Assembly: GCA_050999295.1 (NCBI GenBank)
Contig: JBPCPI010000052.1
Span: 1-14,529, forward strand
Direction of reading: 5' to 3'
DNA length: 14,529 nt
Source of the DNA: JACCQS01 sp050999295
GTDB lineage: Bacteria > Actinomycetota > Actinomycetes > Mycobacteriales > Geodermatophilaceae
The stretch's first letter is position 1. Each line of letters starts with the position of its first letter. The notes under the pieces were generated by a model. It saw only the letters and a program-made list of their open reading frames with translations, made no database searches and was not told the origin of the DNA. Below, one piece after another: positions 1-6,254 of this stretch. The translations under genes and the position numbers were made by a program.

Positions 1-620
1 GCGAAGGTGCCCAGCGTCAGTACGAACACGAGCACCGCGGCGGTCGCCGTGGCCGGCCGCAGCAAGGGCAGCGTGATCGTCCGCAGCACGCTCATCGCGC
101 CGGCTCCGGAGGCGCGCGCTGCGCGCTCCATCGCCGGCTCGGCACGGGCGGCCAGCCCGACCGCAGTGATCAGGTAGACCAGCGGTACGGCATTCACCAC
201 GACCACGACCGTGACCCCGACTGGCCCTTGAACGCCGAGCCAGGAGAGCCCGACCAGATCGTCGGTGAACCCGGCCCGGCCGTACGCCCGCAACCAGCTG
301 TAGCCCAGGACGAAGTCGGGAACCAGCACCGGCAGGAGGACCACCACTCGCCAGAAAGACCGCCCGGGGAGGTCCGGGCGGCGCAGCGCGAGCGCGAGCA
401 GCGTTCCCACCGGAACGGCGATAACGGTAACTGCAACGGCCAGCACGAACGTGTTCTTGACCGCTGTTCCCAGGCCGGGCGAGGTGAGGATGTCGTCGAG
501 GTCGGCGGAGCCCTCCACCCAGACGGTGCGGGCCAGGACCAGCAGGGGCACCAGCACGACCATGGCAGCCGCGAGCGCCACCAGACCTGCCGTGGCACCC
601 CGAAGGCCACGGGCGCCCAC
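1..620 (-). CDS. ABC transporter permease, iron(III)/thiamine/phosphonate-type family (3' end outside window)
   Basis: Inner-membrane channel subunit of a binding-protein-dependent importer. Reading from the GTG at 620, 206 codons are open to the left edge. Visible are a hydrophobic segment at residues 9-30, a second at 57-79 after a periplasmic stretch, a third at about 91-110, and a fourth at about 134-157. These are followed by an EAA-type cytoplasmic loop (about 161-187) with the pattern E-R-A-A-x3-G-x9-I-x-L-P, which contacts the ATPase. This is the first half of an FbpB/ThiP-like permease; such proteins often have two halves of about 250 residues each. The GTG was chosen because it lies 5 bp after the lipoprotein stop codon and no earlier start exists in frame. 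No clear ribosome binding site is seen, so translation may be coupled to the upstream gene. The ATPase gene is probably further left. The substrate cannot be told from the permease. Confidence 0.9.
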   Translation of the reverse strand, partial: MGARGLRGATAGLVALAAAMVVLVPLLVLARTVWVEGSADLDDILTSPGLGTAVKNTFVLAVAVTVIAVPVGTLLALALRRPDLPGRSFWRVVVLLPVLVPDFVLGYSWLRAYGRAGFTDDLVGLSWLGVQGPVGVTVVVVVNAVPLVYLITAVGLAARAEPAMERAARASGAGAMSVLRTITLPLLRPATATAAVLVFVLTLGTF

Positions 621-625
621 CGGAG

Positions 626-1639
626 TCAGGTGCCGAAGATCTGCTGGTAGTCGGCGAGCAGGTCGTCCTTCTGGTCGGCCAGCTCTTCCCAGTCGGGGTA
701 CACGATCGGGGCGTCCTGCGGGATGGTCGGGCCGATGACGCCCTCCAGGGTCGGGTACGAGCCGGCCTCGGCGATCACCGACTGGCCCGCTTCGCTGGCG
801 ATGTAGGAAAGAAACGCCTTCGCGGTATCCGGCTCCGCAGCCTCGGTCGCCAGGGCAGCAGGGCCGTAGATCGCGATCGCGCCCGGCTCCGGCCAGACGA
901 TCTCGATCGGTGCCCCGCCGTTCTGGGCGGCGTAAGCCGAGTTGGCCGTGGTGATGCCGCCCTTGTAGATGCCTTCAGCGACACCGTTGGTCACCTCGTC
1001 CGGGGCGCTCACCTGCACCGCGCCGTTGTCCTTCAACGCCTCGTAGTACTCGAGGCCGAAATCGGGATCCTGAGCGAAGTACCCGAGGGCCCCGAGCGCG
1101 GATGCGGCGAAGCCGGGGTCCGGGACGGCTACCCCGTCTGCGAACTCCTCGTCGCCCAGGTCCGACCAGGACTCCGGCGGAGTGCTGCCCTCGGCGGCGA
1201 CGGCGACCATGTACAGCACCGCCACGCCCACATAGTCGTCGGTGCGGACATCCGCGGGGATGTCGGTCTCCGGAGTCCACCCGCCGACCAGGTCCTGGGC
1301 GACGTAATCCTGCATCGTCAGCGGGTCACACGCCCAGATCACGTCGGCCTGCAGGCCACCGGAACGTACGTCGCCCGCGACCCGGGCGTTGAGGTCGGCG
1401 GTCGGGGCACGGAACAGCTCCACCGTGGCGTCTGGGTTGTCCGCCTCGAACGCCTCGATGACCGGTTGGATCGTGGTGTCGCTCACGCAGGTGTACAGGG
1501 TGATGGTGCCCGAGACCTCGGATCCAGCAGAGGTGCTCGAGTCGGCGGGATCCGGAGCCTCATCCGCCCCCCCGCACGCTGCAATCAGGACCAACGGGAG
1601 GAGAGCCGCGAGATGAGCAGAGCTGCGCCGCAGGGTCAT
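626..1639 (-). CDS. ABC transporter substrate-binding lipoprotein (iron(III)/phosphonate-type family)
   Basis: Extracellular receptor of the importer, 337 residues. The N-terminus is a lipoprotein signal peptide: basic residues R4-R5, a hydrophobic stretch at 10-21, and the lipobox I-A-A-C with C22 as the lipidated cysteine. A Ser/Asp/Ala-rich linker (23-43) precedes the periplasmic-binding fold, which opens with a strand of the type I-T-L-Y-T-C. The overall pattern resembles the AfuA/FbpA and 2-aminoethylphosphonate-binding group of solute-binding proteins. Two cysteines in the mature domain, C51 and C104, sit in adjacent core strand contexts (Y-T-C and W-A-C) and could form a disulphide. 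I do not see the paired tyrosines typical of FbpA, so iron as ligand is uncertain. The gene is first in a minus-strand operon with the permease. Its ATG lacks a ribosome binding site but has a TANNNT hexamer 7 nt upstream, suggesting a leaderless mRNA. Confidence 0.9.
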   Translation of the reverse strand: MTLRRSSAHLAALLPLVLIAACGGADEAPDPADSSTSAGSEVSGTITLYTCVSDTTIQPVIEAFEADNPDATVELFRAPTADLNARVAGDVRSGGLQADVIWACDPLTMQDYVAQDLVGGWTPETDIPADVRTDDYVGVAVLYMVAVAAEGSTPPESWSDLGDEEFADGVAVPDPGFAASALGALGYFAQDPDFGLEYYEALKDNGAVQVSAPDEVTNGVAEGIYKGGITTANSAYAAQNGGAPIEIVWPEPGAIAIYGPAALATEAAEPDTAKAFLSYIASEAGQSVIAEAGSYPTLEGVIGPTIPQDAPIVYPDWEELADQKDDLLADYQQIFGT

Positions 1640-1646
1640 GTCGGGA

Positions 1647-1652
1647 AACTTA
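1647..1652 (-). promoter_or_regulatory. Candidate -10 hexamer (TAAGTT) for a leaderless transporter mRNA
   Basis: On the minus strand TAAGTT is followed by 7 nt and then the ATG of the binding lipoprotein. This is the TANNNT-to-start spacing known for leaderless actinobacterial transcripts, in which transcription begins at or next to the start codon. No Shine-Dalgarno sequence competes with it, and no -35 match is evident. Confidence 0.45.
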
Positions 1653-1672
1653 CCCGATTCGCGGAATCAGGG
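1653..1672. repeat. Inverted repeat, possible operator of the ABC importer
   Basis: Perfect half-sites GATTC-GCG-GAATC lie at 1656-1668, flanked by CCC (1653-1655) and GGG (1670-1672) with one unpaired A. The element directly abuts the candidate -10 of the lipoprotein gene and so fills the -35/-10 spacer. It may be a regulator binding site. It is not part of a coding region and would not be transcribed if the mRNA is leaderless. Confidence 0.4.
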
Positions 1673-1744
1673 AAGACCGGATCGCGAACGGACTGGAGCA
1701 GAGGCTATTCCGGACAGATTGGCCGAGGTTGGAGTTGACCGGGA

Positions 1745-1754
1745 GTTCATGAAC
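1745..1754. repeat. Perfect 10-bp palindrome GTTCATGAAC, possible operator
   Basis: The palindrome lies in the divergent region between the importer and the phytase-like gene, just upstream of the candidate -35 of the latter. Its position suits a dimeric regulator, but a 10-bp palindrome can occur by chance. Confidence 0.3.
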
Positions 1755-1760
1755 GGTCAG

Positions 1761-1790
1761 CTGACGCCGGCCACCCGACACCGGTACGGT
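1761..1790 (+). promoter_or_regulatory. Candidate promoter of the phytase-like gene
   Basis: CTGACG (1761-1766) and TACGGT (1785-1790) are separated by 18 nt and resemble an actinobacterial sigma-70-type promoter. Transcription would start near 1797, giving a 5' leader of about 37 nt that contains the ribosome binding site at 1825-1829. Confidence 0.35.
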
Positions 1791-1824
1791 GACCGCTCCG
1801 GATCACTCTGGACCCGTTGCTGTC

Positions 1825-1829
1825 GGAGG
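1825..1829 (+). promoter_or_regulatory. Ribosome binding site GGAGG of the phytase-like gene
   Basis: A full GGAGG core ends 4 nt before the ATG at 1834. It fixes that codon as the start in preference to the in-frame GTG at 1789, which has no ribosome binding site and overlaps the candidate -10. Confidence 0.65.
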
Positions 1830-1833
1830 CTTC

Positions 1834-2967
1834 ATGAGGAAATTCCAGGCCATGCTCCGCATCCGGCAGGCGGCAATCTGCGCGGTGGCGGCGGCGGTGG
1901 GCAGCGGCTTGGTCATCACCCCGGCGGCTGCCGCACCGGCTGAAATCGAGATCGCGGCGGCGCCGCAGTTCATCGGCGAGGAGATCCTCCCGACAGGTCT
2001 GATGTTCGAGGGCACGGAGGTGGGGGGCCTGTCCGGTCTCAGCTACGACGCCGTACGGGAGGTCTACTACGTCATCTCCGACGACCGGAGCCAGCTTGCT
2101 CCCGCCCGGTTCTACACCCTCACGATCGACCTGTCCGACGGATCGCTGGACGACGGAGACGTCGCGGTAGTCGACGTCACGACCCTCCGCGACCCGCGCG
2201 GGCGACCCTTCCCCGAGTTAAGCCTGGACCCGGAGTCCATCGCGCTCACTCCCAGGCGCACCCTGGTGATCACCTCCGAAGGCGACGCTTCGCTGCTCAT
2301 CGCCCCGTTCGTCCGCGAGTTTCTGCTGTCCGGCCGGCAGATACTCAACCGCCCGGTACCCGAGTACTACGACCCCGCACCTGGGGGGACCGCTGGAGTC
2401 CGCAACAACCTGGGGTTCGAAAGCGGCGGGTTCACCCCCGACGGTGATTTCTACTTCACCGGCACCGAGAATGCGCTCGCCCAGGATGGGCCGGTCGCCA
2501 CACTGACGTCGACGAGCCCCTCGCGTTTGCTGCGGTATGACCGATTCGGTCGGCCGGACCGGGAATTTGTGTACGTCGTCGAGCCGGTACCGGAAGCACC
2601 GACACCGGCGGACGCCTTCGCGGTGAACGGTCTGGTCGAGGTGTTGCCGCTGAGCCCGACTCGGCTGATCGCGATGGAGCGCAGCTTCTCCGTAGGTGCC
2701 GGCAACAACGTGCGGCTCTACCTGGTCGATACCGCCGGGGCGACCAACGTCGGGGGACAGCCAGCCCTACCTCCCGACCTGTCGTCGATTCAGCCGGTGA
2801 CCAAGACCCTGCTGTACGACTTCGACCAACTGGGGATCACGCTGGACAACCTGGAGGGAATCTCGCTCGGACCAACCCTGCCGGACGGCCGTCAGAACGT
2901 CGTGGTCGTCAGCGACAACAACTTCAGCGTCACCCAGGTGACGCAGTTCCTCGCCTTCATCGTCTGA
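1834..2967 (+). CDS. Secreted esterase-like activity of phytase family protein
   Basis: A predicted exported protein of 377 residues. A Sec signal peptide covers residues 1 to about 34-36: R2-K3, further basic residues R9 and R11, a hydrophobic core at 13-28, and an Ala-rich cleavage region. The rest matches the phytase-like family (Pfam Phytase-like), thought to be a beta-propeller. Recognisable blocks are G-G-L-S-G-L-S-Y-D at 64-72 followed by V-I-S-D-D-R, L-D-P-E-S-I-A at 131-137, E-S-G-G-F-T-P-D-G at 196-204, D-N-L-E-G-I at 338-343 and S-D-N-N-F at 360-364. Acidic residues in these blocks suggest metal or phosphate-ester chemistry, but biochemical function in the family is poorly established; phytase activity is only a name-based guess. 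It is monocistronic, with its own ribosome binding site and a hairpin after its stop, and is divergent from the importer. Confidence 0.85.
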   Translation: MRKFQAMLRIRQAAICAVAAAVGSGLVITPAAAAPAEIEIAAAPQFIGEEILPTGLMFEGTEVGGLSGLSYDAVREVYYVISDDRSQLAPARFYTLTIDLSDGSLDDGDVAVVDVTTLRDPRGRPFPELSLDPESIALTPRRTLVITSEGDASLLIAPFVREFLLSGRQILNRPVPEYYDPAPGGTAGVRNNLGFESGGFTPDGDFYFTGTENALAQDGPVATLTSTSPSRLLRYDRFGRPDREFVYVVEPVPEAPTPADAFAVNGLVEVLPLSPTRLIAMERSFSVGAGNNVRLYLVDTAGATNVGGQPALPPDLSSIQPVTKTLLYDFDQLGITLDNLEGISLGPTLPDGRQNVVVVSDNNFSVTQVTQFLAFIV

Positions 2968-2975
2968 GTAACCGG

Positions 2976-2997
2976 CGGCGCTGCGTCGTAAGCGCCG
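2976..2997 (+). terminator. Hairpin, candidate terminator of the phytase-like gene
   Basis: CGGCGCT (2976-2982) and AGCGCCG (2991-2997) form a 7-bp stem around an 8-nt loop, starting 9 nt after the stop at 2967. There is no T-run after it, which is common for actinobacterial terminators but lowers certainty. Confidence 0.45.
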
Positions 2998-2999
2998 AG

Positions 3000-3005
3000 T
3001 AGCTT
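3000..3005 (+). promoter_or_regulatory. Candidate -10 hexamer (TAGCTT) for the adnAB transcript
   Basis: TAGCTT is followed by 7 nt and an ATG at 3013, the leaderless spacing. That ATG opens a 9-codon upstream ORF rather than adnA. Transcription would start at about 3012-3013, giving adnA a leader of about 26 nt. No -35 match is visible because the terminator-like hairpin occupies that space. Confidence 0.4.
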
Positions 3006-3012
3006 CGCGGAT

Positions 3013-3042
3013 ATGGCTGATCCACCGAAGCGCACGACGTGA
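3013..3042 (+). CDS. Possible leaderless upstream ORF (9 codons) overlapping the adnA start
   Basis: The ATG at 3013 encodes M-A-D-P-P-K-R-T-T and stops at TGA 3040-3042. That TGA overlaps the adnA GTG (3039-3041) in the four-base arrangement GTGA, which is typical of translational coupling. A TANNNT hexamer ends 7 nt before the ATG. The peptide resembles nothing I recognise. Its likely role, if real, is to deliver ribosomes to the adnA start, which has only a weak GAAG-like ribosome binding site. Too short for coding statistics, so confidence rests on the arrangement alone. Confidence 0.35.
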   Translation: MADPPKRTT

Positions 3043-6000
3043 GTGAGCGCTCGGCCGCGGCGACCTACCGGCTCGTCCGCGCTCCGGATCCGGCGCCCGT
3101 CGCGCCGCCGACCCTGGATGACGCCCAACGATCGGTCGTGGAGCACGCCGGCGGGCCACTGCAGGTGCTGGCCGGTCCGGGTACGGGGAAGACGACGACG
3201 ATCGTCGAGGCGGTCGCCGCCCGGATCGCTGCTGGCGTGAATCCGGAACAGATCCTGGTCCTCACCTTCAGCCGCCGGGCGGCCGCGGAGCTGCGTGAGC
3301 GGATCACCCAGCGCGTACAGGCCAATGTCCGCGAGCCGCTCGCCCGCACCTTTCACTCCTATGCCTACGGGCTCCTGCGGCGAGCCGCACAGCTCCGCGG
3401 CGAGCCGCCACCCAGGCTCCTGACCGGCGCCGAGCAGGACCTGCTGATCCGCGAGTTACTCGCCGGCGACCGGGCCGGTGAGGGCATCGCCTGGCCACGT
3501 GACATCCGGGCGGCACTGTCCACCGCGGGCTTTGCCGCCGAACTGCGTGATCTCGTGCTGCGCTGTGTGGAACGGCAGATCACTCCCGCCCGGCTGCGCC
3601 AATGGGGCACCAAGCAGCAGCGGCCGGAGTGGGTGGCCGCCGGCGATTTCCTGCAGCAGTACCTCGGGGTCACCTCGCTGGCCGGAGCCAGCACGGTCGA
3701 TGCGCGCGGTTACGACCCGGCCGAACTGGTACGCAGTGCCGGTGCGGAGCTGCGCTCGGATCGCGGCCTGCTCCGCGCCGAGACCGACCGCCTTCGATGG
3801 GTATTCGTCGACGAGTACCAGGACGTCGACCCAGCCCAGGTCGACCTGCTGCAACTGCTGATAGGAGTCCACGGCAACCTCGTCGTGGTCGGCGATCCCG
3901 ATCAATCCATCTATCGCTTCCGCGGGACCGACCCGCGGGGGATGACCGACTTCGCCGACCGTTTCACCCCGGTCGGCGGCGGCGTGACCCCACACATTGC
4001 GTTATCGGTCTCCGGCCGCAGCGGGGCCCAGCTACTGGCCACGTCGCGGGTGGTGGCCGAAGGCCTGCCCGGAGTTGCGGCGCACCGGCAGTTGTCCGCC
4101 GCGCCGGGCCTGCCCCCCGGCGAGGTCACGGTCCGAGTGTTCTCCTCCGTCGGCGACGAGGCAGCATGGATCGCCGAGAAACTGCGCTCCGCGAACCTGA
4201 GTGATGCCACACCGTGGTCGCAGATGGCTGTGTTGGTGCGCTCGACAGCGCTCTCGCTACCCACGCTGCGTCGCGCCCTGGGCGCAGCCGGGGTACCAGT
4301 GGCCGTTGCCGAGGAGGACCTGCCGCTGGCTGAGCAGCAAGCGGCCGCGGCCTTGTTGCTGTTCCTACGCGCCGCGCTGGACCCAGACTTCATCGACGAG
4401 CCGGTCGCCGAGGCGCTACTCACCTCGCCGCTGGGCCGGGCCGACACCCTGGACCTGCGCCGGCTGCGCCGTCCGTTGCGCCAACAGGCCGTCGCCGCCG
4501 GCGGACCCACCGGCGGATTCGGCCCCGCTGGGTCGGCGAGCCCCGGTCTGATCGCCTCCGCCTTGGCCGAGCCGGCCGGGCTGATCGCCTTGCCACGCGC
4601 CATCGCGGCGGCCGCCGTACGCGTGGCCAACCTGCTCAACGTCGTACGCGACACCGTCAGTGGCGGCAGAAGTGCCGAGGACGCCCTCTGGGCGTTGTGG
4701 AACGGGAGCGGCCTGGCGGGGTCCTGGGCGGCGGCCAGCGCAGGTGGGGGACCGCGCGGCGAGGTTGCCGACCGGGATCTCGACGCGGTGCTGGCATTGT
4801 TCGACGCGGCTGGTCGATTCGTCGACCGACTTCCACATGTGGACGCGGCCGCTTTCGTGGACCACGTTGCCGCACAACAGATTCCAGCTGACGCCGGAGC
4901 ACCCCGCGCACCGCGTGGGGAATCCGTCCGGATCCTGACCGCGCATGCCGCGAAGGGCCTCGAATGGGACGTGGTCGCGGTGGCCGCCCTCCAGGAGGGC
5001 CTGTGGCCCGACCTGCGCCACCGGGGGACGCTGCTGGGTACGGCAGATCTCACGGATCTCGCAGCCGGTCTGGACGCCCCGTTGCCCGAGACCCGGGCCA
5101 CCGCCCTGGCCGAGGAAAGACGACTGTTCTACGTGGCGGTGACCCGCGCTCGGCGGCGGCTGTTGGTCAGTGCGGTCGACGGTGCAGCACGCAGCGACGA
5201 CGTACCGTCCCGTTTCCTCGATCTGGTCGACCCGCTGGGGCCGGACGAGTCGCGGCCGGTCACCGAGGTCACCAGACCAACGACGCTGCCGGCCTTGGTC
5301 GTGGAACTCCGCCGGGTCCTGGAGAGCAGCGTGCCCAAAGGCGGCGCGCTCAAAGTCACAGCCGACGCCGAACGCAAGGCGGGCGCGGCCAGGGCACTGC
5401 GCAGGCTGGCCGATGCCCGGGTCGACGGCGCCGACCCAGCAGGCTGGTGGGGGCTGGTCCCGGTCTCGGACGACCGGCCACTGGTCGCCGACAACGAGCT
5501 GGTACGGGTGTCGCCGTCCAAGCTCGATCGGTTCCTCGAATGTCCGCTTCGCTGGCTGCTGGAGACCGCCGGGGCAACGTCTTCGGACGGCTTTCGCCAG
5601 GCCGTGGGTACGGCGTTGCACGAAGTCGCCGAACGGATCGCGAACGGGACTCTGTCCGTAGACACTGCCGAGGCTGCCTTGACGGGCCTGATGACCGACC
5701 TGGACCCCGGCACCGGCTGGGTGCGGGACAGCAATCTGGTCAAAGCGCACGACATGCTCAGTCGCTTCCTGACCTGGCTGGCCGCCAACCCCCGGGAGGT
5801 CGTGGCCGTGGAGATGCCCTTCGAGGTCGAGGTCGGGCGCGCCAAGATCGCCGGACGGGTGGACCGGCTCGAACGAGATGCCGAGGGTCGACTCGTCGTG
5901 GTAGACCTCAAGACTGGATCCGCCAAGGTGCGCGGGGAGGATCTGCCGCGCAACGGACAGCTCGGGGTCTACCAGGTGGCCGTCGAGTCCGGCGGTTTCG

Positions 6001-6245
6001 GTGCCGGGGAGGTCTCCGGCGGGGCGGTGCTCGTCCAACTCCGGGCCGGCGGCAAGACCCCCGAGCAGCGTCATGGGCCGCTGGTCGAGGATCCCGACCC
6101 GGACTGGGTCGTGGAATCAATCGGCGAAGCGGTCGAGGGAATGTCGGCGGCGACCTTCCTGGCGCGGGTCAATCCGGGCTGCGATCGCTGCCCGACCCGG
6201 CGTAGTTGCCCCCTGCACGCCAACGGGCAACAGGTGACCAGGTGA
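3039..6245 (+). CDS. adnA: AdnA-type helicase-nuclease subunit (UvrD-like helicase plus PD-(D/E)XK nuclease)
   Basis: Expected partner of AdnB in the actinobacterial heterodimer that resects DNA double-strand breaks; 1068 residues, similar to mycobacterial AdnA. The superfamily 1A helicase part has a Q motif (Q30), Walker A G-P-G-T-G-K-T-T (46-53), motif Ia (about 75-88), Walker B V-D-E-Y-Q-D (257-262), motif III G-D-P-D-Q-S (285-290), motif IV with R327, motif V T-A-H-A-A-K-G-L-E-W (634-643) and motif VI V-A-V-T-R-A-R (699-705). The C-terminal RecB-family nuclease shows H861, D942, D956-x-K958 and Q974/Y978. Cysteines C835, C1048, C1051 and C1057 bracket it (C...CX2CX5C), the AddB-like iron-sulfur signature. 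All catalytic motifs look intact. The GTG start is supported by the family N-terminus; a weak GAAG and a possible coupled upstream ORF precede it. adnB follows 4 bp after the stop. Confidence 0.92.
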   Translation: MSERSAAATYRLVRAPDPAPVAPPTLDDAQRSVVEHAGGPLQVLAGPGTGKTTTIVEAVAARIAAGVNPEQILVLTFSRRAAAELRERITQRVQANVREPLARTFHSYAYGLLRRAAQLRGEPPPRLLTGAEQDLLIRELLAGDRAGEGIAWPRDIRAALSTAGFAAELRDLVLRCVERQITPARLRQWGTKQQRPEWVAAGDFLQQYLGVTSLAGASTVDARGYDPAELVRSAGAELRSDRGLLRAETDRLRWVFVDEYQDVDPAQVDLLQLLIGVHGNLVVVGDPDQSIYRFRGTDPRGMTDFADRFTPVGGGVTPHIALSVSGRSGAQLLATSRVVAEGLPGVAAHRQLSAAPGLPPGEVTVRVFSSVGDEAAWIAEKLRSANLSDATPWSQMAVLVRSTALSLPTLRRALGAAGVPVAVAEEDLPLAEQQAAAALLLFLRAALDPDFIDEPVAEALLTSPLGRADTLDLRRLRRPLRQQAVAAGGPTGGFGPAGSASPGLIASALAEPAGLIALPRAIAAAAVRVANLLNVVRDTVSGGRSAEDALWALWNGSGLAGSWAAASAGGGPRGEVADRDLDAVLALFDAAGRFVDRLPHVDAAAFVDHVAAQQIPADAGAPRAPRGESVRILTAHAAKGLEWDVVAVAALQEGLWPDLRHRGTLLGTADLTDLAAGLDAPLPETRATALAEERRLFYVAVTRARRRLLVSAVDGAARSDDVPSRFLDLVDPLGPDESRPVTEVTRPTTLPALVVELRRVLESSVPKGGALKVTADAERKAGAARALRRLADARVDGADPAGWWGLVPVSDDRPLVADNELVRVSPSKLDRFLECPLRWLLETAGATSSDGFRQAVGTALHEVAERIANGTLSVDTAEAALTGLMTDLDPGTGWVRDSNLVKAHDMLSRFLTWLAANPREVVAVEMPFEVEVGRAKIAGRVDRLERDAEGRLVVVDLKTGSAKVRGEDLPRNGQLGVYQVAVESGGFGAGEVSGGAVLVQLRAGGKTPEQRHGPLVEDPDPDWVVESIGEAVEGMSAATFLARVNPGCDRCPTRRSCPLHANGQQVTR

Positions 6246-6254
6246 CCCGGTGAG
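6231..6254. repeat. Tandem 8-bp repeat across the adnA/adnB junction
   Basis: Two perfect copies of CAGGTGAC (6231-6238, 6239-6246) are followed by a third imperfect copy CCGGTGAG (6247-6254). The adnA stop (6243-6245) lies in copy 2 and the adnB GTG (6250-6252) in copy 3. The AGGTGA of copy 2 is also the best ribosome binding site for adnB. Confidence 0.6.

Noticed and set aside
194..650. Open frames on both strands within the permease gene
   Set aside because: The frame starting at GTG 620 gives transmembrane segments and an EAA loop; the others are Trp/Arg/Ser- or Arg/His/Gln-rich shadows.
1735..1740. TTGACC as a -35 element for the phytase-like gene
   Set aside because: No TANNNT hexamer follows at 16-19 nt, whereas CTGACG/TACGGT further downstream gives a better pair.
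1789..1833. Longer N-terminus of the phytase-like protein from GTG 1789
   Set aside because: It lacks a ribosome binding site, overlaps the candidate -10, and would put 15 non-signal residues before a normal signal peptide; GGAGG marks ATG 1834.
4416..6074. Long minus-strand open frame (552 codons) opposite adnA
   Set aside because: It lies wholly antisense to intact helicase and nuclease motifs, has low-complexity Pro/Gly/Arg/His-rich composition, and resembles no family. Such frames are usual opposite GC-rich genes.
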